A DNA stretch of 64,000 nucleotides. It comes from Uruburuella testudinis. Lineage in GTDB: Bacteria; Pseudomonadota; Gammaproteobacteria; Burkholderiales; Neisseriaceae. Positions 62,801 to 64,000 of this stretch are shown here, one piece after another (positions within the stretch are counted from its first letter, which is position 1; each line of letters opens with the position of its first letter). Both the position numbers and the translations under genes were made by a program. The stretch covers positions 1,550,001 through 1,614,000 of the forward strand of contig NZ_CP091508.1 of NCBI RefSeq assembly GCF_022870865.1, in the 5' to 3' direction. A model generated the notes under the pieces. The model saw nothing but the letters and a program-made list of their open reading frames with translations. It ran no database searches and was not told the origin of the DNA.

Positions 62801-63555
62801 CATACCATCAGATAATTCGAGTTGTACCAGTCGGCTGATTCGGCCACATCGGTTTGCTCACCCCAAACTTGCGGGCTGGCGGGCGGCAAATCGCAATACC
62901 AGTCGTAAAACGAAAGCGGTACGCCGCCGATCAGGCCCAGATAGCGCGCACCGGCGGCGTAGCTCACCATCGACATGGCAGGAATCGGTGAGAAGCCGAT
63001 AACGCGGTCGGGGCCGTAGTTTTTAATGGTGTAGGCATTGGCGGCGGCCACCATTTCATTGGCTTCTTCCCAATCGGCGCGCACAAATCCGCCCAAGCCG
63101 CGTTGGGTTTTGTAGGCTTTGCTGCGTTCTTCGTTTTCAACAATGTATGCCCAAGCTTCTACCGGCGACATGGTTTGACGCGCATTGCGCCACATTTCGG
63201 CCAATACGCCGCGAATCATCGGGTATTTCACACGTTGGGCGGAATACACATACCAGCTGTAAGACGCACCGCGCGGGCAGCCGCGCGGCTCATGGTTGGG
63301 CAGGTCGGGGCGGGTGCGCGGGTAGTCGGTTTGCTGGGTTTCCCAGGTAATCAGGCCGTTTTTCACATAAACTTTCCAGCTACAGGAGCCGGTGCAGTTA
63401 ACGCCGTGGGTGGAGCGCACAACTTTATCGTGCTGCCAGCGGCTGCGGTAGGCGTTTTCCCATTTGCGGTCTTCTTCGGTCAGTACGCCGTGGCCGTTGG
63501 CAAACGGCTCGTGTTTGTTGCTGAAAAATTTCAGACGGTCTAAAAAGTGGCTCAT
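59884..63555 (-). CDS. narG: respiratory nitrate reductase alpha subunit
   Basis: The catalytic molybdenum subunit that reduces nitrate to nitrite in the cytoplasm. The 1223-aa protein has the FS0 cluster ligands His50, Cys54, Cys58 and Cys93 (STHGVNCTGSCSWKVYVKN, then HEPRGCPRGAS) and the NarG nitrate/cofactor region with a conserved Asp in WGSNVPMTRTPDAHFYTEVR (about 255). Similarity to E. coli NarG is continuous. The ATG at 63555 has GAGGGACACT upstream; the frame to 63600 is not needed. It is the first gene of narGHJI, divergent from a Mop gene. Confidence 0.97.
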   Translation of the reverse strand: MSHFLDRLKFFSNKHEPFANGHGVLTEEDRKWENAYRSRWQHDKVVRSTHGVNCTGSCSWKVYVKNGLITWETQQTDYPRTRPDLPNHEPRGCPRGASYSWYVYSAQRVKYPMIRGVLAEMWRNARQTMSPVEAWAYIVENEERSKAYKTQRGLGGFVRADWEEANEMVAAANAYTIKNYGPDRVIGFSPIPAMSMVSYAAGARYLGLIGGVPLSFYDWYCDLPPASPQVWGEQTDVAESADWYNSNYLMVWGSNVPMTRTPDAHFYTEVRYKGTKTVAVSSDFGEMAKFGDIWLAPKQGTDAALAMAMGHVIMKEFHLDNPSAYFTDYIRQYTDMPMLVRLEKTAAGYEPQYFLRASDIDGSLGETENTEWKTLTWDETADSLGVPNGSVGFRWDGSRKWNLEERAQGKDTRAALSLKNSADDIASVGFTYFGGEHDDLVYRKVPAKRIALANGETALVATVFDLMVANYGIENGQNDENCAKDYFDDKPYTPAWQEKHTGVKPELVIQVAREFAQNAHDTEGRSMVIVGAGLNHWYHMDMAYRGIINMLMLCGAIGKSGGGWCHYVGQEKLRPQSGWTPLTFALDWHRPPRQMNGTSFFYAHTSQWRHEKLGMNEILAPGADGKMENMSMIDYNAKAERMGWLPSAPQLSANPLDIVDQAEAAGQNPTDFVVNGLKSGSLDMACNDPDNPQNFPRNLFVWRSNLLGSSGKGHEYFLKYLLGTQNAVFSEEADCITPSEITVRPAAEGKLDLLTVLDFRMSTTCLYGDIVLPTATWYEKDDLNTSDMHPFIHPLSEAVNPLWQSKTDWEIYKGFAKKFSEIGKDYLGVRKDIVLTPLMHDSPQEMGQPFDPKDWKHGECEPVPGKTMPAMTVVERDYGLIYEKFTSIGPLLETINNNGKGLAWQTGHEVELLRKLNGVRAEGAGKGQPKLDTAIDAAEMILTLAPETNGHVAVKAWEALSKATGREHKHLAASAEHTQIRFRDIVAQPRKIISSPIWSGIESEEVSYNAGYTNVHELIPWRTITGRQQFYQDHLWMRSFGEHLCVYKPAVDLKTTQKLLGQRGNGNKEITLNFLTPHQKWGIHSTYSENLRMLTLFRGGPNVWISETDAKKAGIVDNDWVEVFNANGTITARAVVSQRIPETMILMYHAQEKIVNVPGAETSGKRGGIHNSVTRTVLKPTHMIGGYAQQAYGFNYYGTVGANRDEFVIVRKMNRVDWMDEPA

Positions 63556-63913
63556 TGGAGTGTCCCTCACTTTGCGCTTTATAAATAAAGCTGTTCTCAA
63601 AACCTTTTTGGTTAAGCTGTAATATAAAGTAGCCGCGTGTCAAAAAATATGCGCCTAAAGGGCTTTGCAGAAAATCATTGGAATAGGGTTCAGACGGCCT
63701 GATAGAGTAGGGGGCGTAATGCTTTCGGATTAGGGTATTCTGACAATTCGATTGATGGCAGCTTTTGGCCGCTGAAAACACTTCCACACACACGTTAAAA
63801 GCATTAAGATGCCGTACAGCATTTGCTCATACTGCATCGGCAGGCAGGCTTGCAGACAGGTATGACAGGCCGTCTGAACAATCAAAGGCCGTCTGAAAAA
63901 GGAAAATCAACAC
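63556..63913. other. 358-bp divergent region between narG and the Mop gene
   Basis: This should hold the narG promoter. I see a TTGACA at about 63657 on the minus strand and AT-rich DNA after it, but no confident FNR or NarL site. It also holds a diverged family A copy and two direct uptake sequences (63868-63897). Confidence 0.4.
63731..63820. mobile_element. diverged family A element (copy 18)
   Basis: TAGGGTATTCTGACAATTCGATTG is a clear left end; the CTGAAAACAC and ACGTTAAAAGC blocks are recognisable. No right end could be placed. Confidence 0.5.
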
Positions 63914-64000
63914 ATGAAAACCAGTGCACGCAACCAGCTTTCGGGTGTGGTCGCTTCAATCGGCAAGAGGGCGGAAACATGCGCGGTGGCGGTGGCACTG
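63914..64000 (+). CDS. Mop/TOBE-domain molybdopterin-binding protein (3' end outside window)
   Basis: The first 29 residues, MKTSARNQLSGVVASIG and following, match the start of a Mop (TOBE) domain, a small molybdate- or molybdopterin-binding protein. AAGGAAAATCAACAC precedes the ATG at 63914. Location next to narGHJI, a molybdoenzyme operon, fits a role in molybdenum homeostasis. Only the N-terminus is visible, so fusion to a ModE-type regulator or transporter part cannot be excluded. Confidence 0.75.
   Translation, partial: MKTSARNQLSGVVASIGKRAETCAVAVAL

Noticed and set aside
63590..63720. FNR and NarL sites before narG
   Set aside because: Expected from biology, but I could not find a match to TTGAT-N4-ATCAA or a convincing NarL heptamer pair, so none is reported.

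Overview
The window comes from a Neisseriaceae chromosome, most likely a commensal or animal-associated Neisseria or close relative. The main evidence is dozens of copies of the neisserial DNA uptake sequence, here mostly the AGGCCGTCTGAA dialect, often as inverted pairs that double as terminators. The genes (accA, tilS, cca, trpS, uvrA, pilT-type ATPase, mtnN, far/emr-type efflux) also resemble neisserial ones. I place it at genus/family level only. narGHJI and a sucrose phosphorylase argue against N. meningitidis or N. gonorrhoeae.

Layout. 1-3.6 kb: 3' part of accA, tilS, and rpoE-rseA (envelope stress sigma factor and anti-sigma) with a candidate self-regulated promoter. 3.9-7.1 kb: a small membrane protein and the copper pair copZ-copA behind a MerR/CueR-type promoter with a 19-bp spacer. 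7.2-16.3 kb: glnD, an MHS-family transporter, a DUF4442 protein, ygfZ, a ubiquinone-type hydroxylase and cca. 16.4-23.5 kb: clpB with a candidate heat-shock promoter, trpS, a CBS/CNNM membrane protein and coaBC. 23.9-27.2 kb: an isolated sucrose phosphorylase, then queuosine genes yhhQ and queF, with a preQ1-I riboswitch before queF. 27.5-32.9 kb: a MarR regulator, an outer-membrane factor, emrA and emrB (a tripartite drug/fatty-acid efflux set). 33-39.7 kb: dut, a DUF533 protein, fhuB-fhuD-fhuC siderophore import, and a coupled DUF2062 / HExxH-protein pair. 39.8-43.9 kb: an LplT-like MFS protein, ccoS, a small unknown, a PilT/PilU ATPase and mtnN. 44.2-47.4 kb: a GNAT protein, an FNT-family formate/nitrite channel and dcuB. 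48-56.4 kb: nudB, an MscS channel, cysH, a small exported protein, cysG and uvrA. 56.8-63.6 kb: narGHJI, with the start of a Mop-type molybdopterin-binding protein divergent from it at the right edge.

Physiology. narGHJI, the FNT channel, dcuB and ccoS together suggest life at low oxygen with nitrate and fumarate as electron acceptors. cysH and cysG belong to sulfate assimilation and siroheme supply, and fhuBCD to hydroxamate-type iron uptake.

The most striking feature is not a gene. The intergenic spaces hold about 18 copies of a 79-164 bp MITE-like element (called family A here; ends GGGTGTCC/GGACACCC, flanked by TA), about 10 copies or remnants of a second inverted-repeat element (family B), and three short Correia-like elements. 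Family A copies occur in tandem sharing one TA, have entered family B, supply a stop codon to one gene, and sit inside two operons. The full-length copies carry a bidirectional terminator-like hairpin, which the copies inside operons lack. No transposase gene is visible. I found no tRNA, rRNA, CRISPR array, prophage or complete insertion sequence.
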